NCBI GenBank assembly: GCA_021784615.1
Contig: JAJYHU010000350.1
Location: 1-5,994, forward strand
Direction of reading: 5' to 3'
Source of the DNA: Acidobacteriota bacterium
Lineage (GTDB): Bacteria; Acidobacteriota; Terriglobia; UBA7540
Length of the DNA: 5,994 bases
Shown: positions 4,683-5,994 of the stretch, piece by piece
Layout of the letters: each line of letters opens with the position of its first letter
Position numbering within the stretch: position 1 is the first letter of the stretch
Notes under the pieces: generated by a model
What the model was told of the DNA's origin: nothing
Databases searched by the model: none
What the model saw: only the letters and a program-made list of their open reading frames with translations
Position numbers and translations under genes: made by a program

Positions 4683-5994
4683 ATGCCACCGTTGAACAGA
4701 AGGGGATTCATCTCGCGCGCCTCGGCGGCCGCAGGTTTTGCGGCGCTCACAAGGGCCACAAGGTTGAGTGCCGGGATGCCGGAGTTGAACATGCTCTCGC
4801 CGGGATTGGACGCGAGGCCTGCCGGTGCTGCTGGCAAGGTTGCGTACCAGTACCTCGGGAATATCCAGTTCGATACGGCCAAGGTGCCTTTCAGCCGCTA
4901 CGGCTCGTACCTGGCATTTTCACGTCTTCCGGAGTCAGAGGGCATCCGGGAGGGACTCTACCTGCGCACTCTTCACGGAGGCGTGAGCTGTCGTGAGATT
5001 TTCCGCCTACAGCTCGTTGACGGGGAAAATCCAGTCCCGTTCAAAGAGATTGCAACCCCGACGCTCCTGACGCTTCAGGCTGCCGGCGGGGAAGTGGAGA
5101 TCTCCATTGCCGAGCCCAAATTAGTCCGCGTGCGCGGCCGGGGAGTCGGATTGTGCCTCGCAGCGCCGCATGCCTCAGCGGGAGATGCGTACCAACGAGG
5201 GTTCGCAATTCCAATAGGTCCCTCTCACTGGGAAGTCAACAATTCCTCACAGCGGATCACGCTGATGCTGTCATCGCTTGGGGGCCGCATGATGGTGGAT
5301 GCCCCTTGGGAAGGGAAAAAGTCCGGGCACATCGCAGTCGATTTCCTGCCGGACCCCACCTCTGGAACGTTCGATGGCGCTATCGAAAAGTTTTCGAACG
5401 CATGGAATCCGCACCAATATCCGAATAGCTTTATTGCGGCGCTCGAGGCCCTCAAGGACGAATACCAAGCATGGCTCGAAAAGATGCCGGAGGTGCCCAA
5501 AGAGTTCGGCGCGGCGGCCGAGCTTGCAGCTTATGTGGGTTGGGAGAGCATCGTAGCTCCCGAGGGCCATCTGACGCGCCCCGCCATGCTGATGTCCAAG
5601 AACTGGATGACCAATGTCTGGAGTTGGGACCATTGCTTCAATGCCATGGCGCTAATCTTTGAGAACCCGCTGCTCGCCTGGGACCAATATATGCTTTTCA
5701 TTGATAACCAAAACAGGTACGGCGCATTTCCTGATTGGAGTAATGACCAAAGTGGCGGATGGACGATCACCAAGCCTCTCATTCACGGCTGGGCGATCGA
5801 ATGGATGATGAAACGCAGCCAGTGGATTGACCTTAAGCGCCTGGCTGAAGTCTACGAACCCTTGGCTCGGTGGACGGGCTGGTACTTTAAGTACCGGGAT
5901 AGTGACCATGACGGACTGCCGGAATACAACAACGGAATGGATTCGGGGTGGGATAATTCGACCGTCTTCCTGATGAGGCCGCCGTTCGAAACGC
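4683..5994 (+). CDS. Tat-exported GH63/GH37-type alpha-glycosidase (mannosylglycerate hydrolase/trehalase-like), 3' end cut by window
   Basis: The frame is open from ATG 4683 to the window edge, giving 437 residues. The N-terminus carries a Tat motif, N5-R6-R7-G8-F9-I10, with an Ala-rich hydrophobic stretch (12-22). Residues of about 50-240 look like the beta-rich N-terminal domain that precedes the catalytic barrel in this clan. The alpha/alpha-barrel begins near 275. NVWSWDHCFNAMAL (311-324) is the Trp-Asp motif of the first barrel helices. DNQNRYGAFPDW (341-352) and KPLIHGWAIEWM (364-375) follow the GH63/mannosylglycerate-hydrolase pattern. DSGWDNS (420-426) matches the SG-x-D-[DN] motif whose Asp is the general acid in GH63 enzymes, here D424. 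The general-base Glu would lie past the edge, so an intact active site cannot be confirmed. Likely chemistry is inverting hydrolysis of terminal alpha-glucosides or alpha-mannosides outside the cytoplasm. The substrate is open: glucosylated glycans, trehalose-like sugars or mannosyl/glucosylglycerate. Its divergent pairing with GH92 favours a glycan. Confidence 0.85.
   Translation, partial: MPPLNRRGFISRASAAAGFAALTRATRLSAGMPELNMLSPGLDARPAGAAGKVAYQYLGNIQFDTAKVPFSRYGSYLAFSRLPESEGIREGLYLRTLHGGVSCREIFRLQLVDGENPVPFKEIATPTLLTLQAAGGEVEISIAEPKLVRVRGRGVGLCLAAPHASAGDAYQRGFAIPIGPSHWEVNNSSQRITLMLSSLGGRMMVDAPWEGKKSGHIAVDFLPDPTSGTFDGAIEKFSNAWNPHQYPNSFIAALEALKDEYQAWLEKMPEVPKEFGAAAELAAYVGWESIVAPEGHLTRPAMLMSKNWMTNVWSWDHCFNAMALIFENPLLAWDQYMLFIDNQNRYGAFPDWSNDQSGGWTITKPLIHGWAIEWMMKRSQWIDLKRLAEVYEPLARWTGWYFKYRDSDHDGLPEYNNGMDSGWDNSTVFLMRPPFET

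Noticed and set aside
4553..4882. Minus-strand open frame of 109 codons over the start of the GH63-like gene
   Set aside because: It overlaps the well-supported plus-strand coding start and signal peptide and shows no ribosome site.

Overview
This window carries a carbohydrate-degradation locus from a fairly GC-rich bacterium. Most predicted products have export signals, two of them of the twin-arginine (Tat) type, and strong Shine-Dalgarno sites precede the genes. This style fits soil or sediment Acidobacteriota, with Planctomycetota or Verrucomicrobiota as alternatives. That taxonomic guess is inference only; no marker gene is present.

Layout, left to right. Positions 1-176 (minus) hold the first 58 codons of a secreted or membrane-anchored protein that runs off the left edge. 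After a 99-base gap with a small hairpin comes a complete minus-strand gene (276-1652) for a Tat-exported protein of 458 residues. It looks like an alpha/alpha-barrel carbohydrate-active enzyme, but I cannot place it in a family. A 290-base gap follows, holding a possible promoter and an AT-rich inverted-repeat element. Next is a complete minus-strand gene (1943-4204) for a Sec-exported GH92 alpha-mannosidase of 753 residues. A 478-base divergent region (4205-4682) separates it from a plus-strand gene (4683 to the right edge). That gene encodes a Tat-exported GH63/GH37-type (mannosylglycerate-hydrolase/trehalase-like) alpha-glycosidase, of which 437 residues are visible. The divergent region also holds a doubtful 94-codon ORF with a Tat-like start.

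How the genes may work together: the GH92 enzyme would remove alpha-linked mannose, and the GH63-like enzyme would remove alpha-linked glucose or mannose from glycan ends or small glycosides. The unassigned Tat protein sits downstream of GH92 on the same strand and may act on the same polymer or a side chain. A plausible target is an alpha-mannan or a high-mannose-type glycan, processed outside the cytoplasm. No transporter, regulator or SusC/D pair is visible, so the substrate is not fixed by context.

No RNA gene, CRISPR array, insertion sequence or phage element was seen. The most useful second-look items are the unassigned barrel protein, the variant active-site motifs of the GH92 enzyme, and the structured divergent region with its Tat-like small ORF.
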